A stretch of 64,000 bases of DNA from Stentor coeruleus (taxonomy: Eukaryota; Ciliophora; Heterotrichea; Heterotrichida; Stentoridae): NCBI GenBank assembly GCA_001970955.1, contig MPUH01000016.1, forward strand, positions 1 to 64,000, in the 5' to 3' direction. The notes beneath the pieces were generated by a model, which had not been told where the DNA came from, did no database searches, and saw only the letters and a list, made by a program, of their open reading frames with translations. Shown one piece after another: positions 48,229 through 58,777 of the stretch. The position numbers and the translations under genes were made by a program. The first letter of the stretch is position 1, and every line of letters starts with the position of its first letter.

Positions 48229-49624
48229 ATGGAATCTGTCATCAAGAAATTTGAGGAACTAGGCCAAGGGCACGTATTCGCCGAATTCTCAACTCTCTCT
48301 GCAGAATCCCAGCAATCCCTTCTCTTTGAATCTAACCAAATCGATATGGAGCTTTTCTCTAGTCTTTTCTCCTTTTTTAAAACAGGGCATGTTTCCGAAA
48401 AAACAAAAGATTTTTCCCCCTTTCCCAAAAATTTTCAACTTAGAATCCGCAAGTGAAGATCAAAAAAACCTATTTCAAAGTGATGGGCTTAAAATCATAA
48501 ATAGAGGTGAAGCTGCAGTTCTAACTTTTGCTGGAGGTCAAGGAACAAGATTAGGTGTTTCATATCCAAAAGGCATGTATGACATAGGTCTTATATCTCA
48601 TAAATCCCTTTTTCAAATATTTGCTGAAAGACTTATTAGACTTAAAAATATTGCAGGACCTGATACTCCACCTATACCATGGTTGATTAGGGTTAATTGG
48701 GAAACTTATGATATTATGATGAACTTTTTTGATACTAATAATTATTTTGGTTTAGATAAAAACCAAGTGTTTTTTTTTAAACAAGATATGCTTCCTGCTA
48801 TTGACTTTGAAGGGAAAATTATTATGAATGAAAAAGATAAAATTTGTATGGCTCCTAATGGTAATGGAGGAGTTTATGAAGGTCTACTTAAAGCTAAAGC
48901 ACTTGATTGGCTTGAAAGTAAAGGTGTTAGGTTTGTTCATGTTTGTGGTATTGATAACGTGTTGGTTGAGTTTTTGATCCCGTTTTTTTAGCTTTTGCGA
49001 AAAAAAGTGATGCTGAAATGTCGACTAAAATTTTAGAAAAAGGTTGTTTCAGTGAAAAGCATGGGAATTCTTGGGCTTAGAGGTGGCAAACAAGGAGTTA
49101 TCGAGTATTCTGAACTCAGTGAAGAAATGGCCAAACTTTTTGATGAGAACGGCAAACTTGTTTATTTCGGTGGGAGCATCCTAAACCATATTTTCAAAGT
49201 TAGTTTCCTCAGAAGAATAACCAACTCATTAGAACTCTTAAGATCCAAATATCATATCGCCAGAAAAAAGGTCCCATTTTACTCTGCTGGTACCAAAACA
49301 GCACCAAAAGAGCCAAATGGTGTAAAATTCGAGCTTTTTTATTTTGATATTTTTTCATTATCCACTGTAAGTGCTGCGATGGAAATTCAAAGATCTGAAG
49401 AATTTGCTCCAGTAAAAAATGCTACTGGCCCTGATAGTCCAGAAAGTGCACGTAAACTAGTATCAGAACTACATATGAAATGGTTGATAAAAGCTGGAGC
49501 AACTTTCAACAACAAACCTGAGTCTGAAGGCTGTTTCTGTGAAATATCCCCACTTATATCTTATTCAGGTGAGGGTTTAGATTTCATATCAGGAAGGCAA
49601 ATTACTTTACCTTTTAGTCTTTAG
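48229..49624 (+). CDS. UAP1: UDP-N-acetylglucosamine pyrophosphorylase (frame-disrupted)
   Basis: UAP1 makes UDP-GlcNAc from UTP and GlcNAc-1-phosphate, the substrate of the chitin synthases at the left of this window. The protein is recognisable throughout: N-terminal helices from the ATG 48229, AAVLTFAGGQGTRLGVSYPK (nucleotide-binding loop), PKGMYDIGL, FFKQDMLPAIDFEGKI, MAPNGNGGVYEGL, VHVCGIDNVLV, GVIEYSELSEEMAK, PNGVKFELFYFDIF and CEISPLISYSGEGLDF. The reading frame changes three times: near 48425-48440, near 48970-48976 (poly-T) and near 49055-49061; the last two cancel. No 15- or 16-nt GT-AG intron fits these places. Either this copy is a young pseudogene or the assembly has base errors. 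Confidence 0.85.
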
Positions 49625-50200
49625 GTAGTTAATAATTAGAGAAATTATTTTATGTTTTGTTAGGAAGATGATATATCAGATAAAACCTTGTGGAGAATTT
49701 TAAGATTTTTAAACCTATAAAAATTTTGTCAAGATATTAAATAAGCCTAATACAAGGTGTGGAGAGATTTTTTTTCTTGAGAACGCGTTCTGTTCTAGGG
49801 TCAAAATATTCATAAAAATTATTCTTACATTAAATGGTAAAGATAATCCTCATAGGCATCAAGACATTATCCCTTAAATTTTACACAAATTTTCATTATC
49901 AAATTTCATGTGTTAATGGTTTAGAAGGAAATTGAGTTAAATTAGTCCTTATAGTTTCATATAACACATAAGATTTCCTATATCATTTTTTTGTCGGGTT
50001 TATCCTTGTACTATGCATTGATTAAACAATTATTATTCAAGTTATTTTTATCTGAATATTAAGATTTTGGGTCGAATTTACTTGTAGTAAGTATAGGATT
50101 ATTAGAAAATATATACGTAAAACTAGGTGAAGAAAAGATTTTATACTTAAGCAAATCGGTTTTTAGCTTTTGGGAGAATTTTATAGTAAATTATAAGGAT
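49625..50200. other. Convergent 3' intergenic region
   Basis: About 575 bases after UAP1 and before the stop of the next minus-strand gene. Contains GAACGCGTTC, a 10-nt palindrome at about 49791-49800, the only CpG-rich spot here. Otherwise nothing recognised. Confidence 0.55.
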
Positions 50201-50464
50201 TTATTTAGGCAAAAGCGTGTATATGTCTTGAAGCATTGATTTTAGTTCAGAGAAATCTTTTTGTTGCTTTTTTTTAAAGTCAATCAGCCTTGAAGAAAAT
50301 CGATAGTAGTCACGTTCTGTTGTTGATAGTTTTTGGCTCAGATCTGCTGGGTCGGGGATGCTGCGACAGTTGAGAGACTTTAAATCTTTCCTTATCTTGA
50401 GCATTGATTCTGGGCAGAAGGTTCCATTAGAAAAGTTATTTCTTTTCCCTGCATAATTCTCCAT
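50201..50464 (-). CDS. Small helical hypothetical protein
   Basis: 87 residues, ATG at 50462-50464. Charged and mostly helical (TTERDYYRFSSRLIDFKKKQ), with Cys at positions 17 and 33. No signal peptide or membrane segment. It is divergent to the polyprenyl synthase gene with 128 nt between the ATGs. Coding composition is good for so short a frame; function unknown. Confidence 0.55.
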   Translation of the reverse strand: MENYAGKRNNFSNGTFCPESMLKIRKDLKSLNCRSIPDPADLSQKLSTTERDYYRFSSRLIDFKKKQQKDFSELKSMLQDIYTLLPK

Positions 50465-50592
50465 TATGACTTAGAATAATAGTATTTGTTGTTTAAAGTT
50501 CAAAAATAACTAAATAATTGTATTTTATATTTGTTTATATAAACTATCCCATCCCACTTATTTCATAAAAAATCCCATTTATACAACGCAAA

Positions 50593-51699
50593 ATGAAAAC
50601 AATCTCAAAGCTGAAGTTTTTTCTTCCAGAGCTCACTGAAGACTGCAACATCATCTGCAATCTAAAAGGTAAGCTTTTTTCACCCGAAGAAAACAAAAAG
50701 CTTTTCGAACAAAACTTTCACAAATCCCTTGACCCTTTCGAAATCCTTAAACAAGACATGCTTGACTTCACACAAAGCATCCAAAGTTATCTACAATCAG
50801 GTGAGCATTCTGTAGACTACATAACACAGTATTACTTCAAACATCCAGGTAAGCATATAAGACCTACCATTGCTTTAATCCTAGCCAGGGCAATGAATTC
50901 AGCTAAAAATCAAGACTTTTCCTTATCATCTATTCATAATTCCCAAAGAATATTCTCCCAAGTAATCGAAATGATTCATTGTTCAAGTCTTATTCATGAT
51001 GACGTCATTGATAGTGGAGAAACTCGCCGTGGACAAACTGCAGTTCATAAACAAGTTGGTAATAAAGCTGCAGTACTTGGAGGTGATTATTTAATATCAA
51101 CAGCATCACTTATGTGTACTGAGTTAAAAGATTTAAGATTAATAGAACTGATATCAGCGATAATGGAAAATTTATCAAAAGGTGAATTGATTCAAAGTGA
51201 TACTCAAGAAAGTGATTTAGATGCATTATTAGTAGCATATTGTCATAAAACATATTTCAAGACTGCTTCATTAATAGCACATGGGTGTAAAGGTATTGGG
51301 CTTTATGGGATAGAAGAAGAAAAGTGTTTTGAGTTTGGGAAACATTTAGGTCTAGCTTTTCAGTATGTTGATGATATTTTGGATTTTACTGGGGATAAGA
51401 AAACTCTTGGAAAACCAAATTTGAATGATATGAAAGAAGGTTTAGCTACTGGGCCTGTGCTTTTTGCATGTGCCCATCAACCTTCGCTTATGGATGCAGT
51501 GTTTAGAAAGTTTACTGGTACTGATGATATTATTCAAGGAAAAGAAGCAGCACTTAAATATGGCTTAGAGACTACAAGGCGACTTGCTTTGATCCATCTT
51601 ATTAAATCATTAGAAGCCTTACATTTTATCCCTAGATCCTCATATGCTTATTCTGCTTTAAACAGCCTAGCCCACAAAGTATATAGCAGAATAAGTTAA
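50593..51699 (+). CDS. COQ1: Trans-polyprenyl diphosphate synthase (ubiquinone side-chain type)
   Basis: 368 residues, ATG at 50593. Condenses isopentenyl diphosphate units into the long isoprenoid tail of ubiquinone, normally in mitochondria. Motifs of the family in order: HPGKHIRPTIALILAR, SLIHDDVIDSGETRRGQ (first Asp-rich motif DDxxD), GNKAAVLGGDYLISTA, YFKTASLIAHGCKG, GLAFQYVDDILDF (second Asp-rich motif) and GKPNLNDMKEGLATGPVLFA. All catalytic Asp residues are present and the length is normal. The small residue five positions before the first DDxxD (Cys-Ser) suggests a long product, but product length cannot be set by eye. The stop lies 7 nt from that of the ABC transporter. Confidence 0.92.
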   Translation: MKTISKLKFFLPELTEDCNIICNLKGKLFSPEENKKLFEQNFHKSLDPFEILKQDMLDFTQSIQSYLQSGEHSVDYITQYYFKHPGKHIRPTIALILARAMNSAKNQDFSLSSIHNSQRIFSQVIEMIHCSSLIHDDVIDSGETRRGQTAVHKQVGNKAAVLGGDYLISTASLMCTELKDLRLIELISAIMENLSKGELIQSDTQESDLDALLVAYCHKTYFKTASLIAHGCKGIGLYGIEEEKCFEFGKHLGLAFQYVDDILDFTGDKKTLGKPNLNDMKEGLATGPVLFACAHQPSLMDAVFRKFTGTDDIIQGKEAALKYGLETTRRLALIHLIKSLEALHFIPRSSYAYSALNSLAHKVYSRIS

Positions 51700-51706
51700 A
51701 CTAAGC

Positions 51707-54253
51707 TTACAAGTCCTTAAGGGACCCCGTAACTTTCATAAAAACTTCTTCTAAACTTGAGTTCTGAACGCTCCAGTCTTGGATTTTCATCAATTCTACA
51801 GTTTTGAAAAACTCTTCAGCTACTTTTGGTTCTGCTCTAGGTATTGATAATAAAACACTATTCCCTGATATATCCAAAAGCTTTAACAAAGGGATTTTTT
51901 CGTTTAGTTTTCCCCATAAAACTTCAGGGTTTTCATGTATTAGTTCTACTTTATATCCATCTCCATAATGGTTTTTTAAATACAAACTTGGTCCTGAGCA
52001 TTTGATTTCTCCATCTACCATGACGATAATCCGATCACTAAGTATTTCTGCTTCTTGCATTGAATGTGTGGTTAAAACAATCACTCGATCTTTTTTCATA
52101 TTATGAATAAGCTTCCATACTTGCCTTCTTGTTATTGGATCCATACCAGTTGTTGGTTCATCCATAAAAATAACACTTGGATTACCTATACTAGAAATAG
52201 CAACAGAAAGACGTCTTTTCATACCTCCACTATATGTAGAAACCGCTTTATTTGCCGCATTACCTAAATTGACTTCATTAAGTTTATAATCAATAAGTTC
52301 ATTTCTACTACTAATTGGAGTGTTTCTAAGTTTAGCAAATAACCACATATGTTCTTTACCTGTAAGTTCATCCCATAAAATATTAAATTGTGGACAATAT
52401 CCTATTGATTGATGAATATTATCAAGTTCACTTGTAAGGTCAAAACCTGAAATATAACCTATACCTCCTGATGGATCAAGAAGTCCTGTAAGCATACTTA
52501 ATAAAGTTGTTTTACCTGCTCCATTATGACCAATTATTGATACACACTCATCTTTTTCTATAGAAAGTTGTATAGGTTTTACTGCACAAGTTTTACAATT
52601 AGGGTACTTTTTCCATAATCCATCAAGTAAAATCCCATCATTAGGTTTTAAATTCGAAGGCGAATTGTAACTTTTTCTTATAAATCTAGGTAAAAAAGTA
52701 TAGTCGAATTTTAAAGACCAATATTCAAAGGTGAACATAAACCATATTGGGCTAGACCTACCTCTGTTTCCTTGAACTACATGGTCGAAATACCAAGTTA
52801 AAACTATCAAAATCAAACTGTTCAATAACAAATTCTGAAAACTCTCAAAACTTGAAGGGATTCTATATGAGTTGCCATACAACATCCCAGTTCTTTCATT
52901 AAAAAAGTTATCCCAAGTATATTCAAGACCTTCTTCCCACATCTTTTCATCAAAATTAGGTGTACTTCCTGCTGTTGCTGCAATATCAGCATATATTTTA
53001 CTGAAATTAAAAGGAGGATAATAACAAAAAGCTAATCTAACCCAAGGAACCCAATAAGGTAAGTCTTCAACATGAAATAGTTTCATAAGCATTGGGCTTT
53101 TAAAAAAATTCTGAAGTACTAAACCCCCTAATAAAAATGTATAAGAAACTGTATATGATAATTTTACTGAGTTGATAAGTGTTGAAATCATAAACCCAAG
53201 TATCATCATTGTCATAGAATATGTGAGGAATAAAAGAAGGAGGACTAGATAAGGAGTTTTTAAAAACAAAGCGAATTTGAAAAAGTACCCTGAAAATATC
53301 AGACTGTTTGTTGTCATAAAAGAAAAAAACAAAGCGACAAGAAACCATGAAAGCCAAAACCCAGTCGCACTTACTCCGATTACAGAAAGCCCGTTTCTTA
53401 GTTTGAGTTCTTTTTCCTTAACAATTTCTGAGACTAATAATCCAAAAACAAACATGGGAGGGATAAAAAAATATAATGGCCCAGTCATTGAAACTGCATC
53501 ATAACCTTTTAAAAATCTATTTGGTGGGATAGGAAAAGACTGTATAACAGCATCGATAATTATATTTTGAAACCCTTGTTTTCTTGCTTGATAAGATAAT
53601 ATCGCATTGTCTATAGCTAATTTTACTGCTAAAACCTTAGATTCAATAGGGTCAGGCAAATTAGGATCAAAAATATTCCTCGACACCTCAGTAAAATTGT
53701 ATATAATCGCATAAATCTGACCTTTAGTTTCTTGACAATGTAAATTTTCAATATAATTATTTGTTGGTAAGGGTATATAATTACTACATAGTATAACCCC
53801 AATTTGTGTTGTATTAGTGTTTTCTTTAATATATTTAGTAAAAGATTCTGCGTTTTGGGTTGTTAAGACTTTAATATCTTTGTTTTTTATTAAATCTGAT
53901 GATTTTGATATATGGTCTATTATATAATCTGTCCATTCTGATGAACCACCAGTAAGCCCAATGCCGAGGGTTATGCAGTTTTGATTGAAACATTTTGGGA
54001 TTTTTGATATGGAGATTTCTTCAGGACTTGGATTACAGAGTCTTGATGCGTAGCTGTCGACAATATATTGGATGTAGCTTAAATATCCACATATGAGGAA
54101 TGGGCAAAGAAGGAGGAGGATTGTTATGTGTTTGTTATGAGAGAAAATGAGTAGGTTTTTTGTTGTAAGGGCAGAGACTTCGTTGGAAATTTTACGAAAA
54201 CAGTATTTTGTTTTTACTAGAGGAGATTGGGTTTTCAGCTTCTCCGTTTGCAT
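51707..54253 (-). CDS. ABCA-type half ABC transporter
   Basis: 848 residues, ATG at 54251-54253. TM1 (about 45-67) is followed by a lumenal or extracellular loop of about 200 residues, then six further helices (about 255-500), the ABC2/ABCA plan. One nucleotide-binding domain at about 545-760: GHNGAGKTTLLSMLTG (Walker A), CPQFNILWDELT (Q-loop), YSGGMKRRLSVAIS (signature), VIFMDEPTTGMDP (Walker B) and VLTTHSMQEAE (switch His). All ATPase residues are intact. ABCA proteins move lipids across membranes. Animal members are double-size, so this half-size form should dimerise. Substrate unknown. Confidence 0.92.
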   Translation of the reverse strand: MQTEKLKTQSPLVKTKYCFRKISNEVSALTTKNLLIFSHNKHITILLLLCPFLICGYLSYIQYIVDSYASRLCNPSPEEISISKIPKCFNQNCITLGIGLTGGSSEWTDYIIDHISKSSDLIKNKDIKVLTTQNAESFTKYIKENTNTTQIGVILCSNYIPLPTNNYIENLHCQETKGQIYAIIYNFTEVSRNIFDPNLPDPIESKVLAVKLAIDNAILSYQARKQGFQNIIIDAVIQSFPIPPNRFLKGYDAVSMTGPLYFFIPPMFVFGLLVSEIVKEKELKLRNGLSVIGVSATGFWLSWFLVALFFSFMTTNSLIFSGYFFKFALFLKTPYLVLLLLFLTYSMTMMILGFMISTLINSVKLSYTVSYTFLLGGLVLQNFFKSPMLMKLFHVEDLPYWVPWVRLAFCYYPPFNFSKIYADIAATAGSTPNFDEKMWEEGLEYTWDNFFNERTGMLYGNSYRIPSSFESFQNLLLNSLILIVLTWYFDHVVQGNRGRSSPIWFMFTFEYWSLKFDYTFLPRFIRKSYNSPSNLKPNDGILLDGLWKKYPNCKTCAVKPIQLSIEKDECVSIIGHNGAGKTTLLSMLTGLLDPSGGIGYISGFDLTSELDNIHQSIGYCPQFNILWDELTGKEHMWLFAKLRNTPISSRNELIDYKLNEVNLGNAANKAVSTYSGGMKRRLSVAISSIGNPSVIFMDEPTTGMDPITRRQVWKLIHNMKKDRVIVLTTHSMQEAEILSDRIIVMVDGEIKCSGPSLYLKNHYGDGYKVELIHENPEVLWGKLNEKIPLLKLLDISGNSVLLSIPRAEPKVAEEFFKTVELMKIQDWSVQNSSLEEVFMKVTGSLKDL

Positions 54254-54990
54254 ATTTATGAGAATATTGATAGAATTTTGGGTAAATTATTAGGTTGGGA
54301 TAAGGTTAAATATTTTATTTATGTTTTTATGATTATTAAAGAAATTATAATAGGTGATATTGTGGAACTTGCTATAAATTGTATATAAAGAAAGGTAGTA
54401 TTGTAAAATATTGATTATAAGATAAGATAATTTAATGTGTGGTATATATTTTAAGTAGACTAATGCTTATTGTTAATATCTAAGAAAGAAAATTATTTTG
54501 ATTATAAGTTTTTGTATATAAATTCTGAGTGTATATTTTTTCCTGTGAAAATATTTTTTATAAGTTTTTGTATATAAATTCTGAGTGTATATTTTTTCCT
54601 GTGAAAATATTTTTTTGGGGAAATTGTACGAAGTAAGTGATGAGGAAGTGATGATGATGTAGGATAAGACTAGATAATCTAAGTAATTTTAATACAGATT
54701 CTTATGCAGGGATATGAAAGTAAATCATAGCTACATAGTAGAATATAATTATTATTTTCAAATGAGTTAATTAAAAAATCAAAGAAAAAAAACTTATAAT
54801 CCTGAGCAATAACATCCTTAAAAAACCATAACCAAATATTTTAGCATCAAACCTTATAATTATTTTCTTTATTAAATTTTCCATCCTTACAATATTCTTT
54901 ATAATACTTCAAAGCACTCACAATAAGTCATACACCTACTCAAAGCCTTATCCTTTATTCTTTTCTACCAATATTATATTAAAATAATTC
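54254..54990. other. Divergent intergenic region with a 56-nt tandem repeat
   Basis: About 740 AT-rich bases between the ABC transporter and P-type ATPase genes. A 56-nt tandem repeat (54504-54559, 54560-54615) has the same period as the scar at 32583. No coding or RNA signal. Confidence 0.65.
54504..54615. repeat. 56-nt perfect tandem repeat
   Basis: Copies 54504-54559 and 54560-54615 are identical. Intergenic; possibly another unmerged contig overlap, this time without an N. Confidence 0.9.
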
Positions 54991-57702
54991 ATGAGTAAGT
55001 ACAAGAGGATACATCCAATCGAAAAAGATCCTCTAAGACGTTCTCGTAGAACTCCATCTTCACAACTCTCAGATGCCACTCTTCATGAAGATGGTCTCGA
55101 AACTAAAGAAGTTATCGAAAGACAAGCTGATTATGGGTAATCCATATCTAGGCCAAATGAAATAAAAGAGAAAAAAAAGAATCCTTTTATCAACTTCCTA
55201 AAATACTTTTGGGGACCAATGCCATTCTTAATATGGGCAGCCGCTTTGATTGAATTAATCCGACTGGCACCTTTGAATTTTTGTTTCCTTTTATTTTTAC
55301 AATTAGTCAATGGACTAGTTTGGTATTATGAAGACCGTAACTCAACTGAAGCAATAAATATTTTAAAAATCAACTTAGCCCCTAAAGCTAAAGTTAAAAG
55401 AGATGGGGCTTGGAAAATAATCCCTGCAAGAGATTTAGTTGTTGGGGACAAAATTTATATATCCCCAGGTGACCTTTTTCCTGCTGATTGTATATTAGGA
55501 CCTGGGGAGTTGAGAATAGATCAATCTATGCTAACAGGAGAAACTGTCCCTGTAACAAAAACTGAAGGGGCAAGAGTTTATATGGGCTCTATATGTAAAA
55601 AAGGTGAAATCGAAGCTTATGTTTGCAGTACAGGTAAAAACACATTCTTTCGCCGCAATACAACTTTAGTCACTGAAGTTCAAAGAAAAGGCCATGTTCA
55701 AAAAGTTCTTATGCGTATAGCGTTTCTTTTAATGAGCATTTCTGGGATTCTAGTCACTGTTATACTTGTAATTTTACTAGTAAAAGGTAATGAGTTTCTT
55801 GAATGTATTGCTGTATGCGCTGTACTTATGGTTATATCTTTACCAATAGCAATGCAAGTTGTATGCGCAACAACTTTAGCAGTAGGTGCAAGTTCTTTAA
55901 ATAAACAAAAAGCTGTTGTAAGTTGTTTATCTTCTATAGAAGAATTAGCTGGAATGGATGCACTTTGTATAAGCAAATCAGGTTTTCTGACAAAAGATGA
56001 ACTGATTATAAAACCTCCAATTCTTATTAACAACTCAACAGCTAAAGATATTTTTCTTCTTGCTTCACTTGCAAGTAAAAAAGAATCACAGAGTTTTATT
56101 GATAAATATATATGTGAATATGCTATTGAACAATATAATTTTAATCTGAGTTCTTATGAAGAAGAAGATTTTACTAATTATGATGCTAAAAACAAAATGA
56201 CTATGGCTAATATAAGAAATGTTATCACTGGGGAATGTTTTTCTTGTTGTAAAGGATCGCCACAAGTAATAATGCGTTTAACAGAAAACATACAATTACA
56301 GATGGAAATTACTAATCATGTATACGAGCTTGGTAATCAAGGTTTAAGTTCAATTGCTGTAGGAAAAACTAATGCAATTGGTCAATGGGATATATATGGT
56401 CTTATACCTATTTATTATATACTTCCTGAAAATATTGAAAACAAACTACAATCGTTAAAAAATTTAAACATAAAAATCATTATACTAACTGGGGATAATT
56501 TACAAATATGTAAAGATATTTGTAGAAAACTCAGTTTTGGTGATGTGATTTTTAATGCTGATGTTTTTAATTCTGATGATAATATTGTTCAAAGGGAACT
56601 TGTTGAAGCTACAGTATTAAATGCTGATGGATATGCCGAAGTATACCCAGAACACAAATTCACATTAGTAAAAATGCTACAAGGCCAAGGGAAAAAAGTA
56701 GGTATTACTGGGGTTTCTATAAACGATGCACCAGCTTTAAAATGTGCGGATGTTGGTCTAGCAGCTTATGGTGCTATAGATGCTGCGAAAACTGCAGCAG
56801 ATATTATATATCATGATCCAGGACTAGAGCCAATAATAAAATCTATAGAAAAAGCTCGAGAAATCTTCCAAAGAACTGAGACTTACTGTGTTTATCGTAT
56901 TTACTGTAGTTTTCAGCTTTTAGTATTTTTTTTTGTAGGCGCTGTTTTTATCAAACCTGAAATGTACTCTTGTTATGGAGTTTCTGGATGTAACAATCTT
57001 CCAAATGTATCAATTCTCCCAGTATTAACTCTTGTTATAATTGCTTTATTAAACAATGGGATAATAATTGCTATAGCTTATGATTCACAAAAACCTTCAC
57101 CTGAACCTAAAAAATGGAACCTCCCTTTGATATTTATGTTGTCATGCATTTTAGGCACTGTGTCATTTTTTTCTTCAATGGCATTTTTACATTTCGGCCT
57201 TTCTCATATGGATTGTAATAAACCTAATGCGATTTTTGATTATCTAAGCCTTCCTTGTATGAGTTATGGAGAAGTTCTTACTGGAGTTTTTTTGAAAATA
57301 TCAATTTCGAACTATTTGGGTATATTTTCTGTGAGGACAAAAAACATGTTTTTCATGAGCTTTCCAGGAATCACAGTTGCTTGTGCTAGTATTTTAGCTT
57401 TAATTAGTACAACTTTGATTTCAAAGTATTGGAATTTAAATTTACAACCTATTAATGGTATTGTTGTTGCTTCTTTATCACCGATATCTTGGAAAGTAGT
57501 TTTTGTTATATGGGTGTTTGATTTTACGATTTTTATATTGCAGGATTTTATTAAGGTTGGGGTTTTTAAAGGATTTGAGAAATTTAGAATTAGGACACAG
57601 GATTATGATTTGACTAAACTTCTTTTGGCTGAAACTTTTTTAAACTGCAGACATAAATCTAGGTATATATGTACACAGAAAAAAACTGTTTTTAATTATT
57701 GA
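54991..57702 (+). CDS. P3A-type (H+-ATPase-like) P-type ATPase lacking the phosphorylated Asp; one 15-nt intron
   Basis: ATG at 54991; intron 55137-55151; 898 residues. The fold is that of plasma-membrane proton pumps: NPFINFLKYFWGPMPFLIWA, RIDQSMLTGETVPVTK (actuator loop), SSIEELAGMDALC, CCKGSPQVIM (nucleotide pocket Lys), ILTGDN and NDAPALKCADVGLA, with about ten membrane helices. Key residues are changed. DKTGT reads SKSGF, with Ser323 (AGC, 55972-55974) for the Asp that takes the phosphate. GDGxND reads GVSIND (residue 570, 56713-56715). The M4 PVALP motif reads PIAMQ. It cannot run the P-type cycle as known. The long intact frame and intron suggest a retained regulatory, scaffold or non-pumping role. 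Confidence 0.93.
55137..55151 (+). other. 15-nt intron in the P-type ATPase gene
   Basis: GTAATCCATATCTAG, phase 2, A at position 10. Retention gives a TAA; removal reads DYGPNEIKEKKKNPF, matching the H+-ATPase N-terminus. Confidence 0.93.
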
Positions 57703-57800
57703 ACTTGACATTGCTTTAGTAATCTAATTATGGATTTTGTGAAATATTAAATAATATTCATTTAATATTTTGATATATAGAATAACTCATAGAAATAAAT

Positions 57801-58634
57801 ATGATAAAACCTAGGTTAAGTGCTAGTCTTATTCTATGTCGAGAAAGATATAACCAGCCATGGGAAGTCCTTATGATAAAACGTAAATCAAGCATGGCTT
57901 TTTCAAATGCTTTAGTCTTTCCTGGTGGTTCTCTTGACTCAGAAGATACATCCCCAGAATGGCATAATATTTTAGGATGTTCTACAGACTCAATCCCAAG
58001 CACATACTATTCAGAAAAAATTGATCTAACAAGTTTACGTATTGCTGCTATTCGTGAAACATGGGAAGAAACTGGAGTATTATTAACAAAAACCTTATGT
58101 AAACCTCCAGCATCTAAACAATTTCTTGAAACATGTAAAACTTATTATCTTATCCCATCAGTAGAAAAACTTTATTATTTAACACGTATTATTGCCCCTT
58201 TAATTGAAAGAAAAAGATTTGATGCTACTTTTTTTATATCAATAGAAGGAGGACAAGATATTGTTGTTGATAATATTGAAAGTGATTGCTTTTTTTGGGG
58301 GACTCCTGAACACTTTTTGAATGAGTTTTTGAGTAATCGTGTGCGTTTATGGCCGCCACAAGTGTATATATTGAAGAAACTTAGTATTTTTAGGAATTTG
58401 AATGAGGTTTTTAATGGGGTTCAGAATTTTGTTAGAGTTCCATTTTTGTTTCAGTTGCAAGAATTATATGAAAATAAGATTTCATGTGTTTTGCCTGGGG
58501 ATTATAGGCATGATTTAACTCCGCAGGGGGTTAAAGATAAAAGGTTTGAGCATAGTATTACCTCGGATGGAGAAAGAATATCTGTGGTTGAATCGCCTGG
58601 ACTGACTGAGTTTTATTCGACTTTTTTTAATTGA
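57801..58634 (+). CDS. Nudix hydrolase, NUDT19-like
   Basis: 277 residues, ATG at 57801. N-terminal SASLILCRERYNQPWEVLMIKR and FPGGSLDSED begin the Nudix fold. The Nudix box is split by an insertion and ends in RIAAIRETWEETGVLL, the REx2EExG metal site. Insertions around the box and the following FISIEGGQDI resemble the NUDT19/RP2 group, which cleaves coenzyme A esters in peroxisomes or mitochondria. The extreme C-terminus LTEFYSTFFN is not an obvious peroxisomal signal. Substrate assignment is tentative; the Nudix call is firm. It lies 98 nt after the ATPase stop on the same strand. Confidence 0.85.
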   Translation: MIKPRLSASLILCRERYNQPWEVLMIKRKSSMAFSNALVFPGGSLDSEDTSPEWHNILGCSTDSIPSTYYSEKIDLTSLRIAAIRETWEETGVLLTKTLCKPPASKQFLETCKTYYLIPSVEKLYYLTRIIAPLIERKRFDATFFISIEGGQDIVVDNIESDCFFWGTPEHFLNEFLSNRVRLWPPQVYILKKLSIFRNLNEVFNGVQNFVRVPFLFQLQELYENKISCVLPGDYRHDLTPQGVKDKRFEHSITSDGERISVVESPGLTEFYSTFFN

Positions 58635-58777
58635 TTTTTATTTATGTTTTTATGATAAGGTAAAAATTATCAATGGTTTTTATAAAGTTTATTGAGAGTT
58701 AATTTTTTGTTATGATAAAGGAACTTTTTATTATAGAATTAACCTATTTTCATTTATGTTATAAACTTATTTTTAGC

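Noticed and set aside
48380-48460. A tiny intron explaining the first frame shift in UAP1
   Set aside because: The GT-AG pairs near the break give 19 or 24 nt, without the GTA...A10 signature of the other introns.
49791-49800. GAACGCGTTC palindrome as a regulatory site
   Set aside because: A single 10-nt palindrome in a 3' region with no second copy in a promoter; not enough support.
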